Source: Deltaproteobacteria bacterium
Lineage (GTDB): Bacteria > Desulfobacterota > DSM-4660 > Desulfatiglandales > Desulfatiglandaceae
Length of the DNA: 64,000 nt
Assembly: GCA_021737785.1 (NCBI GenBank)
Contig: JAIPDI010000013.1
Span: forward strand, 37,593-101,592
Direction of reading: 5' to 3'
This document shows, piece by piece, positions 16,384-24,828 of this stretch. Under the pieces are notes generated by a model. That model was given only the letters and a program-made list of their open reading frames with translations. It searched no databases and had not been told where the DNA came from. Position 1 is the stretch's first letter; each line of letters opens with the position of its first letter. The translations under genes and the position numbers were made by a program.

Positions 16384-17805
16384 ATGGCAACCAAGACAAA
16401 TATAACGGAATGGCCTCCCAAATACGATCGTTCGTCGGTCCCTCCGGAGGACTCGCCCTACTGGAACAGGGAGCTGGAGACCATGGACCCGGTCCGGCGG
16501 GAAGAAGAGGTCATCCTTCCAAAGCTTCAGGGGCAACTGAAATATGCCTATGAACGCTCCCCTTTTTACAGAAAGAAGTGGGACAAGGCAGGGGTCAGGC
16601 CCGAAGATATCCGCTCGCTGGAGGATTTTGAACAGATCCCCTTTGTGACAAAGGATGAGATCCGGCAGGATCAGATGGAAAATCCTCCCTTCGGCAGCAA
16701 TCAATGTGTCCCGGAGGTGGAGATCGGGAGGGTGCACGGCACCTCCGGCACCACCGGAAAGCCCACGGCCTTTGCCATCAGCAAGGGGGATCTTAAGCGG
16801 ATCGCCGAGGCCCATGCCAGGGTCATGTGGAATTTCGGGCTTCGTCCCAAGGATACGGTGTTCATCGGTTCGTTTTTCAGCCTCTACATGGGGAGCTGGG
16901 GCGCCCTCCTGGGGGCGGAACGGCTCGGCGCAACGGCCTTTCCCTTTGGCGCAGGGGTCCCGGGCCAGTCTGACCGGGCCCTGGAATGGATGAAAGAGGT
17001 GAGACCCACCGCCTTTTACGGTACGCCCTCCTACAGCCTCTACCTGGCCGAGAAGGCCGTGGCAAGGGGCTTCGATCCCCTCAAGGATTTCAACTTCAAG
17101 ATCCTCTTCTTTTCAGGCGAGCCGGGGGCCGGGGTCCCTTCCACAAAGAAGCGCATCGAGGAGGCCTACGGCGGAATATGTATTGACTCGGGTTCAACCG
17201 CCGAGATGACCCCGTGGATGACCAACTGCGAATGCAATCACCGTCAGGGCATGCACCTGTATCAAGACATCGTGTATGCAGAGCTGGTGGATGTGAATAC
17301 CCGAAAAAGGCTCCCCTATGGCAAAGAGGGGGCAACCGTATACACCCATCTGGAGCGCACGTCGCAGCCGATGATCCGGTTCTGGGCCGGGGATATTTCC
17401 CTGTGGGTGGATGACCCCTGTCCCTGCGGCCGAACCTATCCGAGGCTGCCCAGGGGGGTGTACGGCCGCGCCGACGACATGTTCACCATACGGGGGGAGA
17501 ATGTCTACCCCAGCGCCATAGAGGACTCCATCCGGGGGATCAAGGGGTTCGGCGACGAGTTCCGGATTGTCATCACCCGGGAAAAGACCATGGATGAACT
17601 CATTGTGCAGGCGGAATATGCCCCTGATGCCCTGCCGGAGGACGTCCCCCGGTTAAAGGCCGAACTGGAGAGGGTGTTGAAGGCGCGGGGGCTCAGGGCC
17701 ATTGTGCAGATGGAGGCGCCCAACGCCATCGAGAGGACCCAGTTCAAGGCCAGGCGGATTATCGACAAGCGGGACCTCTACGATCACATCATCAAGGAGA
17801 CCTAA
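16384..17805 (+). CDS. PaaK-like acyl-CoA ligase (AMP-forming)
   Basis: 473 residues from MATKTNITEW after an AAGGAG site. Features of the phenylacetate-CoA ligase family are the ATP-binding P-loop HGTSGTTGKPTAF (about 120), SGSTAEMTPW, and a C-terminal hinge/lid ADDMFTIRGENVYPS. A cysteine set (NCECNHRQGMH, DDPCPCGRTYPR) matches the zinc-binding loop seen in some PaaK relatives. It would activate a carboxylic acid to its CoA thioester with ATP, feeding the mutase or lyase. The family covers aryl, aliphatic and hydroxy acids, so the substrate is open. It starts 37 bp after the small subunit gene. Confidence 0.88.
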   Translation: MATKTNITEWPPKYDRSSVPPEDSPYWNRELETMDPVRREEEVILPKLQGQLKYAYERSPFYRKKWDKAGVRPEDIRSLEDFEQIPFVTKDEIRQDQMENPPFGSNQCVPEVEIGRVHGTSGTTGKPTAFAISKGDLKRIAEAHARVMWNFGLRPKDTVFIGSFFSLYMGSWGALLGAERLGATAFPFGAGVPGQSDRALEWMKEVRPTAFYGTPSYSLYLAEKAVARGFDPLKDFNFKILFFSGEPGAGVPSTKKRIEEAYGGICIDSGSTAEMTPWMTNCECNHRQGMHLYQDIVYAELVDVNTRKRLPYGKEGATVYTHLERTSQPMIRFWAGDISLWVDDPCPCGRTYPRLPRGVYGRADDMFTIRGENVYPSAIEDSIRGIKGFGDEFRIVITREKTMDELIVQAEYAPDALPEDVPRLKAELERVLKARGLRAIVQMEAPNAIERTQFKARRIIDKRDLYDHIIKET

Positions 17806-17847
17806 GCTAACCCTCCGGCCACGAGCACGTATGTCCGGCAGGAGATA

Positions 17848-18110
17848 CTAACGCGGATACCCGCAACCAAAGTCGTTATCGAGTGGCTGCCTAATATCAA
17901 GGGAGTTCGATGTTGCCAGACATCTGGAATGGTGGAATACTGGAATAATGGAAGGTTGGGAAAGGAACCTGGATCACCCAGGAAAGGTTTTTTTCTTAAA
18001 CCCATTATTCCATCATTCCATACTTCCATTATTCCAAATTAAAGACGTCACCCTCTCACAATCATCTTCTTGTTTTTTGTGGCAGAAAATCTGGCGATAA
18101 GGCACTAAAA
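17848..18110. repeat. Dispersed repeat family B, copy 2
   Basis: About 263 bp matching 13793-14057 with scattered substitutions and small indels. It ends 10 bases before the thiamine-enzyme start, just before that gene's AGGAGAGG ribosome site. The gap 17806-18120 is almost wholly this repeat. With copy 1 it forms a direct repeat bracketing three genes, which would allow deletion or amplification of the intervening segment by recombination. Confidence 0.9.
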
Positions 18111-18120
18111 GGAGAGGTTC

Positions 18121-19923
18121 ATGGGCGATGTTGCGCACCTGATTGCACGATTTCTGAAAGAACGGTCGGTGGACCGCGTGTTCAGCCTTTGCGGGGGACA
18201 TATTCTCCCCATATGGGACCCGGTTCATTGCATGGGGATCCCTATTGTGGATGTGCGCGACGAGCGGGCCGCGGTTCATATGGCCCATGCCCACCGGGAA
18301 TTGACAGGGCGTCTCGGCGTGGCCCTGGTCACCGCGGGCCCGGGCCTGACCAACGCGGTCACGGGCATTGCCAATGCCCATGTATCCCGCGTCCCCATTC
18401 TGGTGATCTCCGGGGTCCCGCCCAGGCCGCAGGAAAACATGGGCGCGCTTCAGGCCGTGCCCCAGGCGGAGATGGTCCGCCCCATCACCCGTTACGCGCG
18501 CACGGTGTCGAGGGCCGAACATGTATTGAGAGAACTGGACGAGGCCGTCTCTTGTGCCGAAGGGCATTGCAATGAACCCGGTCCTGCCTTTATCGACTTT
18601 CCCACCGATCTGCTTCGGGAGGAGATCCCCGAGGCCTTTGTCGATCCTTCCAGATTCCGGGCCAGGGAACCGGTCCGCATCATTCCGTCGGCCGGGACCC
18701 TTGGCGCGGCGGTTAAGATCCTCTGGCAGGCCCAGCGGCCCCTGGTGATCTCCGGGCGGGGGGCGCGAGGCGCGGAACCGGAACTCCTGAAAATCCTGGA
18801 CGGCCTGGGATGCGTCTATATGGACACGGCCGAAAGCCGCGGTCTGGTACCGGAAGATCATCCCGCCTACATGCCTGCCATGCGGGCGCGCGCCATGCAG
18901 GAGGCGGACGCGGTGCTCACCGTGGGTCGCACCCTCGACTTCCAGTTGGGATACGGATCCGAGGCCGTTTTTCCCCATGCCAGTTTTGTCCGCATCGGTA
19001 TCAGTGCGTCAGAGCTTCGAGGGAACCGGCGTGCCCATGTGGAATTGTTCGGTTCGGCCCAAGAAACCCTGGAGGCCCTGATGAAGGCCGCAAAGGGAGC
19101 GCGGCCGGCGACGGATCGGTCCTGGATCGAGGAGATGCAGAGCGCAGACCGGGGGCGTCGTCAAGGGCTTGTGCAGAAACTGGCAGACGCCCCTCCGGGA
19201 AATGACGGCGCCATGCACCCCTACCGGCTGCTGGGGCACGTGCGGGACTCCCTGAAGGAGGACGCCATTGTGGTGGCCGACGGCGGGGACTTTCTCTCCT
19301 TTGCCCGCGTTGCCCTATCAGGGGCCGCCTACCTGGATTGCGGGGCCTTCGGGTGCCTGGGCGTGGGCGTGCCCTTCGGCATTGCCTCGGCCCTGGCATT
19401 TCCAAATCGTCAGGTGGTGGTGGTGTCCGGGGACGGGTCATTCGGCTTCAATGCCATCGAGCTGGATACCTGCCGGCGCCACAAGGCGCGGGTCGTCTTT
19501 ATCGTGGCCAACAACGGCGGATGGAACATCGAGCGAAACGATCAGAAAGAGGCCTATGGGGGGAGGATCGTGGGCACGGAACTGGAGGGGTGCGATTATG
19601 CCATGCTGGCGCGATCCATGGGCGTTTACGGGGAACGGATCGAGCGGCCCGAAGACCTGCCGGATGCGCTGAAGCGGTCATTTGATGAGGCCCCGGCGCT
19701 TTTGGACGTCATGGTCACCCGGGATGCGGTTTCGCCCGACGCCCTGGCCGGGCTCCCTGGCATTCCGGATCGACAGGCCCTCTCGACCTGGGATGAATGG
19801 GAAGGGAGGCGCAAGGCGCAAGGCGTGAGGCGCAAGGCGCAAGGCGTGAGGTATGAGGAAGAGAGGTCCTCGAACCGGAATCTGATCACTGCTACGGAGA
19901 ACGGGCGATTGCCGAATGAATAA
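18121..19923 (+). CDS. Thiamine-diphosphate-dependent enzyme, 2-hydroxyacyl-CoA lyase / acetolactate synthase superfamily
   Basis: 600 residues; the core ends near residue 560. The N-terminal pyrimidine domain has the activating glutamate in RDERAAVHMA (Glu48) and TAGPGLTNAVTG. The central domain follows with ISGRGARG. The C-terminal domain carries the thiamine/metal motif SGDGSFGFNAIE...VANNGGWN. This superfamily includes oxalyl-CoA decarboxylase and 2-hydroxyacyl-CoA lyase, which split 2-hydroxyacyl-CoA into a carbonyl compound and formyl-CoA and can run in reverse. Acetolactate synthase cannot be excluded from sequence alone, but the neighbours favour an acyl-CoA substrate. The last 40 residues come from a GCGCAAGGC tandem repeat (GRRKAQGVRRKAQGV) and are probably non-functional. 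Confidence 0.85.
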   Translation: MGDVAHLIARFLKERSVDRVFSLCGGHILPIWDPVHCMGIPIVDVRDERAAVHMAHAHRELTGRLGVALVTAGPGLTNAVTGIANAHVSRVPILVISGVPPRPQENMGALQAVPQAEMVRPITRYARTVSRAEHVLRELDEAVSCAEGHCNEPGPAFIDFPTDLLREEIPEAFVDPSRFRAREPVRIIPSAGTLGAAVKILWQAQRPLVISGRGARGAEPELLKILDGLGCVYMDTAESRGLVPEDHPAYMPAMRARAMQEADAVLTVGRTLDFQLGYGSEAVFPHASFVRIGISASELRGNRRAHVELFGSAQETLEALMKAAKGARPATDRSWIEEMQSADRGRRQGLVQKLADAPPGNDGAMHPYRLLGHVRDSLKEDAIVVADGGDFLSFARVALSGAAYLDCGAFGCLGVGVPFGIASALAFPNRQVVVVSGDGSFGFNAIELDTCRRHKARVVFIVANNGGWNIERNDQKEAYGGRIVGTELEGCDYAMLARSMGVYGERIERPEDLPDALKRSFDEAPALLDVMVTRDAVSPDALAGLPGIPDRQALSTWDEWEGRRKAQGVRRKAQGVRYEEERSSNRNLITATENGRLPNE

Positions 19924-21136
19924 TCGAGAGATAGCACAGGTCCGGAAGGCCTATACAAGGGGCTATTATGAACGGATTCGAAAGGCCAAGGCCGAAGGCC
20001 GTCCCGTGGCCTACACCACCGCTCTGGGGCCTACCGAGCTCCTCTATGCCATGGGCGTCGAGGTCTGCATGCCTGAGAATTACGTGACCATCTGCTGCGC
20101 CAAACAGATGGCCAAGGCTTTTTGTGAAGCGGCGGAAAGCCGGTCCATCAGTCCGGACCTCTGTTCCTATGCGCGGTGCGGGCTGGGCATGATGTGGGCC
20201 CAGGACGGGCCCATGGGGGCCCTGCCCGATCCTGATTTTATTGTGGGCGCGGTTTCGGCCTGCGACCCCCATGCCAAGTGGTGGGAGATAACGGCCCGTC
20301 ACTATCATGTCCCCCTCTTCCTGATCGATGCACCCTATACGCTCCATGGGGAGGTGAAGCCCCATGACGAGGCATGGATGATTTCCGAACTGAAGCGCCT
20401 TGCCGACTTTGTGAAGGAACACACCGGCAGACCGTTTGTGGAAGACGATTTCAGGGAGTGCGTCCGTCTTTCCGGCGAGGCCCACGCCACCTTTGCCGAG
20501 ATCCAGGAGCTGAGAAAGCATGTTCCCACACCGCGCGGCATGCGGGAGATGGTGGGAGACCTCTTTTATCTCATCACCCAGGCCGGACGGAGGGAGAGCG
20601 TCGATTACTACCGGATGGTCCTTGATGCGACCCGGCAGCGGGTCGCCCGGGGAGAGGGGGTCGTGGATGAAGAAAGAATGCGACTCTACTTCCATAACAT
20701 TCCCCTCTGGTTCAACCTCCAGACCCTCGACTGGCTGGCGGCCCAGGGTGCGGCGGTGGCCATGGACTTTTACACCAACCATGTGTGGCACGGCTTCTTT
20801 TTTGACGGGGGCCGCTTTGATTCGGGAGATCCGTTCAAGGACCTGGCCCGCAAATGGCTTTTCTTTGACAATCACGTGGGGCTCCCTGTCAAACTCTCCC
20901 GGAGTCTCAGGTCGGCCCGGGAATGGGGCTGTCAGGGCGCTATTTTCTTCTCCAACCGGAGCTGCAAGGTCTACTCCATCGGCCAGCCGGAACAGATGAG
21001 GGCGCTGAAAGAGGAGTTGGGCATCCCGAGTTTCACCTTTGAGGCGGAGATGGCCGACCCCCGCTCCTTTTCCATGGATCGCTGGGAGGAACGCGTGAAT
21101 CTGTTCCTCGAGATCCTTGCCGACGCAATAAGGTAA
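19916..21136 (+). CDS. 2-hydroxyacyl-CoA dehydratase / benzoyl-CoA reductase family subunit (HgdB-like), first
   Basis: 406 residues; its start overlaps the thiamine-enzyme stop by 8 bp, so the two are co-translated. The family fold shows GRPVAYTTALGPTELLYAMG at the start, a cysteine-rich region (TICCAKQMAKAFCE, LCSYARCGLGMM) that can ligate a [4Fe-4S] cluster, and a late FFSNRSCKVYSIGQ, where a third cluster cysteine usually lies. These subunits pair to remove water from (R)-2-hydroxyacyl-CoA by a ketyl-radical route or to reduce aromatic CoA esters. An ATP-dependent activator of the HgdC type is needed and is not in the window. Confidence 0.85.
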   Translation: MNNREIAQVRKAYTRGYYERIRKAKAEGRPVAYTTALGPTELLYAMGVEVCMPENYVTICCAKQMAKAFCEAAESRSISPDLCSYARCGLGMMWAQDGPMGALPDPDFIVGAVSACDPHAKWWEITARHYHVPLFLIDAPYTLHGEVKPHDEAWMISELKRLADFVKEHTGRPFVEDDFRECVRLSGEAHATFAEIQELRKHVPTPRGMREMVGDLFYLITQAGRRESVDYYRMVLDATRQRVARGEGVVDEERMRLYFHNIPLWFNLQTLDWLAAQGAAVAMDFYTNHVWHGFFFDGGRFDSGDPFKDLARKWLFFDNHVGLPVKLSRSLRSAREWGCQGAIFFSNRSCKVYSIGQPEQMRALKEELGIPSFTFEAEMADPRSFSMDRWEERVNLFLEILADAIR

Positions 21137-21141
21137 CCCTT

Positions 21142-22260
21142 ATGCAGATCGATTTTAAGGACATCTTGAAACACAGACACCGGTGGGCCCTGCAGCACAA
21201 GGAGACGGGCGGGCCGGTGATGGGATGCTACTCCGCCCTGCTCCCCGAAGAGCTCATGTGGGCCTGCAATGTGCTGCCTGTACAGTTCCTCATGTCCCCC
21301 GGTCCCTATGACGAGGCCCTGCCGCATCTTCCCCCCTACGTGTGCGACTGCTCGAGAAGTATATTCGTGGACGATATGAAGGGGACCTACGGCTATCTGG
21401 ATGGCCTCATGGTTTCCCATGTGTGCGAAACCATTCGTGGACTGGCCGGCATCTTGAGCGTCCGCCGGCCGGATCGCTATGTCCGTCTATTTACTGCCCC
21501 GGCCGCAAACGACCCGGGCGCAAGAAGGCGCGTTAAGGCTGAATTGTTGAGCCTTGCCGAGGAACTGGAGCAATTGGGCGGGGTTCCCTTGAGCGGAGAG
21601 CGGCTTGAAGCGGCCATTTCGGTCTATAACGAGAACAGGGACCTCGTGGAAAAACTTTATCGCCTTCGAGGCCGGAACCCGGGGGCCGTGGAGCCGGAAC
21701 AGGTTCTCTGTGCCGTATTGGCAAGCAGCATCATGCCCAAGGATGAACACAACCGGATGATGCGCGAGTTCCTGAAGGCCGTCCCCGAAGCCCCACATAC
21801 ACCCGGAATACGGATTATTCTCTCGGGCCTCCTTTTTGAAAATGAGGTCGTGTTGGGGAGTCCTCTGTTTTCCATATTGAAGGCGTGTCATGCCCTGGTG
21901 GTCTGGGACGATCTGGCATCCGGCATGCGGTACCGGCTGAAACCGGTTGACCATTCCCCGGAAACGGATCCCCTGGATCGCCTGGCAGAGAGCCTTCTGG
22001 GACCGCAGCCCGCGCCGCTAAGGTCTCCTGCCGAACAAAAGGCAGGAGAGATGCTGGAGGCGGCCCGTACCTACGGCGCACAGGGCGTCATCTTTCTTGT
22101 TCCGAAATATTGCGATCCGATGCTCTTCGACCTTCCGCCCCTCACCCGGATATTGAAAGAAAAGGGTTTCCCGACCCTCTCCCTTGAAATCTCGGGATCC
22201 CTCCTTGAAGGCGCCCTGCGGACGCGCGTGGAGGCCTTTATGGAAATGCTCTCCGCCTGA
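21142..22260 (+). CDS. 2-hydroxyacyl-CoA dehydratase / benzoyl-CoA reductase family subunit (HgdB-like), second
   Basis: 372 residues starting 5 bp after the first subunit. Shared features are PVMGCYSALLPEELMWACNVLPVQF near the N-terminus, cysteines in YVCDCSRSIF and SHVCETIRG, and a late FLVPKYCDPMLFDLPPL with the remaining cluster cysteine. Size and arrangement fit the smaller partner of a heterodimeric dehydratase. It is the last gene of the cluster; the M24 peptidase gene converges 72 bp away. Class-I benzoyl-CoA reductases also contain such pairs, but the other reductase subunits are absent here. Confidence 0.85.
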   Translation: MQIDFKDILKHRHRWALQHKETGGPVMGCYSALLPEELMWACNVLPVQFLMSPGPYDEALPHLPPYVCDCSRSIFVDDMKGTYGYLDGLMVSHVCETIRGLAGILSVRRPDRYVRLFTAPAANDPGARRRVKAELLSLAEELEQLGGVPLSGERLEAAISVYNENRDLVEKLYRLRGRNPGAVEPEQVLCAVLASSIMPKDEHNRMMREFLKAVPEAPHTPGIRIILSGLLFENEVVLGSPLFSILKACHALVVWDDLASGMRYRLKPVDHSPETDPLDRLAESLLGPQPAPLRSPAEQKAGEMLEAARTYGAQGVIFLVPKYCDPMLFDLPPLTRILKEKGFPTLSLEISGSLLEGALRTRVEAFMEMLSA

Positions 22261-22332
22261 GCCAATGATCCGATCCGGGCGTGACGCGCCTCCCCTTGCC
22301 TGGGACATAGGGGCACTGGCGGGAAACCTGGG

Positions 22333-23523
22333 CTAACAGACCCTGATGGTGTCCGGAAACCGGTTGAGCTTCTTCATGCCGTCCTGGGTGACCACGAAGG
22401 TATTCTCAATCCCCACCACCCCCTGGCCCGGAAAAACGAACTTGGGTTCCAGGGCGATCACCATTCCCTCGGCCAGGGGCGTATTGATTCCCCGACCGAT
22501 GATCGGCAGCTCGTCCAGCTCAAGACCCACGCCATGCCCCACAAACGGCACCGGGTCGGGATAGCCCATAAACCGGTCTGCGAGTCCGGCCGCTTCAGCG
22601 ATCTCCAGGGCCAGATCATACAGGGTCTCCGCGGGTACCCCCGGCCGTCCCTCCCCGGAAAGGGCGTCCTGAATCCCCAGTGCCGCCCCATGGGCCCGGA
22701 CCAGGGTTTGGTCGAGACTTCCCATTGAAAAGATGCGGGTCTGATCCGCGATATACCCCTGTACATTGGCCGCATAATCGATCAGGATGGGGGCGTGGGG
22801 TTCGATCCGGTCCGTGCTGGTTCCCTGTGAAAAAAAGGGGCCCAAGCCCTTTCCCCCCAAGGGGCCGGCGGAATTGCTCGCCATGGCAGCCCCTTTCCCG
22901 GCCATGATCTGACCATAGATCGACTCATTGTTGAATCCGCGGGTAGGGACAACGCCCGGATGACCCTGGCGCCTGTAACAGGCTTCAATCCGAGAGGTCA
23001 GGTCGATTTCCCGGTCGGATTCCCTCAAGAACCCGGGCACTTTTTCGTATGTGGCGTCCGCCATGCGGGCCGCCGCGGCGATCAGGGAGATCTCATAGGG
23101 AGATTTGATCATTCGCGTTTCTCGAATCCATGGGGAGACATCCACGAACTCTGTTTTTGGAAAGAGACGCTGGTAGGTCAGATAGCGATTCACCGGAAGC
23201 ACGTCCATCTCAAGCCCCATGCGACCCGAAGCCCTTGTGCCGGTATTGTCCAAGATGTGCTGGGGGATCTGAGAGAGGCTACTCAGGGGAACGATCTGTT
23301 CAGTGGCCGCATCCGCCACGGCCCGCTCCAGGCTTTTGCGGACCATGAGGAGGGGTTGCCCCACCGCAGGGACCCACAAATGGGCATCCTGATCGGTCCC
23401 TGTAAAATAATAGAGATCGGTCTTTTGGACGATGAGGGCGCCATCCACCCCGTGAGCGGAGAGTTGATCCTGAAATCGCTTCAATCGTTTTAATATCTCT
23501 TCTTCCATCCCTGTGACAGCCAT
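22333..23523 (-). CDS. M24-family metallopeptidase (Xaa-Pro peptidase/creatinase-like)
   Basis: 396 residues from MAVTGMEEEILKR (ATG at 23523, GAGGAGG site upstream). Residues about 10-150 are the creatinase N-terminal domain. The pita-bread catalytic domain follows with all five expected metal ligands in context: Asp in LIDYAANVQG and ADQTR, His in VGHGVGLELDE, Glu in ALEPKF and Glu in GIENTFVV. Relatives cleave Xaa-Pro dipeptides or creatine-like molecules. It converges with the dehydratase genes and is not obviously part of their pathway. The 222 bp upstream (23524-23745) contain nothing recognised. Confidence 0.88.
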   Translation of the reverse strand: MAVTGMEEEILKRLKRFQDQLSAHGVDGALIVQKTDLYYFTGTDQDAHLWVPAVGQPLLMVRKSLERAVADAATEQIVPLSSLSQIPQHILDNTGTRASGRMGLEMDVLPVNRYLTYQRLFPKTEFVDVSPWIRETRMIKSPYEISLIAAAARMADATYEKVPGFLRESDREIDLTSRIEACYRRQGHPGVVPTRGFNNESIYGQIMAGKGAAMASNSAGPLGGKGLGPFFSQGTSTDRIEPHAPILIDYAANVQGYIADQTRIFSMGSLDQTLVRAHGAALGIQDALSGEGRPGVPAETLYDLALEIAEAAGLADRFMGYPDPVPFVGHGVGLELDELPIIGRGINTPLAEGMVIALEPKFVFPGQGVVGIENTFVVTQDGMKKLNRFPDTIRVC

Positions 23524-23745
23524 ATGTGATTGAACCTCCTCATGCCGGCAGAACGCCTGTATTTTCATGGAGACATTTATTCAGGACCGGAAGGACGAAG
23601 TGGGGGGAGTTTTTTGGCGTTCGGGCGGATTGTTTACCCCGCCTGCCCGGTGAAACCTTCTCGCTCTTGCGTCACCGGGGTAGCTTCGGAATAGGGTGCA
23701 GACGTGAGAAATGTCTCGGTAAAAGGCGCTCTGCAGGGGCTCTTT

Positions 23746-23942
23746 AATACCTTATTCCCTGGTCTTCTGTCATGAAAAACAAGAAAATATGGCCATCCTT
23801 CCTTTGCACGCTTAGCCTTCCGTCATTCCGGCACGATTCCAGCCGGAATCCAGAAATACGGGGGACTGGATTCCGGCTAAGGGCATGCCGGAATGACGGG
23901 GCAGTACACAGCCGTTTTGGTTGCAGGTATCCGCTTTAGAAA
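23746..23942. repeat. Dispersed repeat family A, copy 2
   Basis: About 197 bp matching 301-499, with the same nested palindrome (CCGTCATTCCGGC ... GCCGGAATGACGG). It abuts and overlaps by a few bases the stop codon of the guanylate kinase gene on the minus strand. Its hairpin is thus the first structure transcribed after that gene and could act as a 3'-end stabiliser or terminator. Confidence 0.88.
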
Positions 23943-24538
23943 TCAAACATTTCCTTGATTTGAGGCAATTTCCGCCGGGTCCGGCAGCGTTCCGACAGGA
24001 TGACGGCGTGTGTCTCATCGATAGCCTTTTCCAGCCTGTCGTTGACAATGATGTAGTCATATGCCCTGCAGTGTTTGATATCGTCCGCGGCCTGGTCCAT
24101 CCGGCCCCTGACCACCGCATCATCGTCCGTGTCCCGCTCCCTGAGTCTCTGTTCGAGCACCTCTAAGGAGGGGGGGACCAGGAAGATGAGAACGCTCTCC
24201 GGAAACCGGGACTTGATGTTTCGTCCTCCCTGGACATCCACATCCAGGAGTATGTCGCGTCCCGACGCCGTCAGTCTCCGGATCACCGACAAAGAGGTCC
24301 CGTAAAGGTGGTTGTAGACCCTGGCCCACTCCAGAAAGGCCCCCCCCTCGATCATCTCCCTGAAGGTCCCCTCGTCCACAAAGTGGTAATCCACCCCATC
24401 CTGTTCATCTCTTCTCGGTTTGCGCGTCGTATGGGAGATGGAATAGTCCAACCCGTCCACCCGCTGCCGGACGGCTGCGGCGATGGTCGACTTACCTCCC
24501 CCGGAAGGGGCTGAAATGACATACAATGTCCCTGACAT
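23936..24538 (-). CDS. gmk: Guanylate kinase
   Basis: 200 residues, standard length. It begins MSGTLYVISAPSGGGKST, giving the P-loop APSGGGKST. The GMP-binding region has SHTTRKPRRDEQDGVDYHFV and LLDVDVQGG. It phosphorylates GMP to GDP with ATP in the cytoplasm. It starts 2 bp after the RemA-like gene stops and is the last gene of the heptose-kinase / DUF4416 / YicC / RemA-like / Gmk run, a common order in related bacteria. Confidence 0.96.
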   Translation of the reverse strand: MSGTLYVISAPSGGGKSTIAAAVRQRVDGLDYSISHTTRKPRRDEQDGVDYHFVDEGTFREMIEGGAFLEWARVYNHLYGTSLSVIRRLTASGRDILLDVDVQGGRNIKSRFPESVLIFLVPPSLEVLEQRLRERDTDDDAVVRGRMDQAADDIKHCRAYDYIIVNDRLEKAIDETHAVILSERCRTRRKLPQIKEMFDF

Positions 24539-24540
24539 GG

Positions 24541-24813
24541 CTATTCATCGAGTCCGCGCATGCTCAAAACGCCTTCCGGGTTGAATCTCTGGGCCAGGGT
24601 TTCGGACTGTATGGATGACAGGATGACGTGATTGCTGTCGGTGATCAGCACGGAACGGGTGCGCCTCCCCTGGGTGGCATCGATCAGCCGTTTTTCATCC
24701 CGGGCCTCATCGCGCAGACGCTTTACCGGGGCTGCGTTTGGAGAGATGATGGCGATAACGCGCCTGGACACGACCGAATTCCCGAAACCGATATTGACAA
24801 GCCTTGAACCCAT
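24541..24813 (-). CDS. RemA/DUF370-family DNA-binding protein
   Basis: 90 residues beginning [33 protein letters not shown], typical of the DUF370/RemA family, with [19 protein letters not shown] in the middle. In Bacillus, RemA is a DNA-binding activator of matrix genes that oligomerises into rings. In Deltaproteobacteria the gene is usually found between yicC and gmk, as here, and its role is not settled. Tight spacing on both sides (2 bp and 15 bp) supports one operon. Confidence 0.9.
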   Translation of the reverse strand: MGSRLVNIGFGNSVVSRRVIAIISPNAAPVKRLRDEARDEKRLIDATQGRRTRSVLITDSNHVILSSIQSETLAQRFNPEGVLSMRGLDE

Positions 24814-24828
24814 ACCCCTAAACTCCTT

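Noticed and set aside
13793..18110. Composite transposon bounded by the family B repeats
   Set aside because: No transposase, no terminal inverted repeats of insertion-sequence type and no visible target duplication; the repeats are direct and non-coding.
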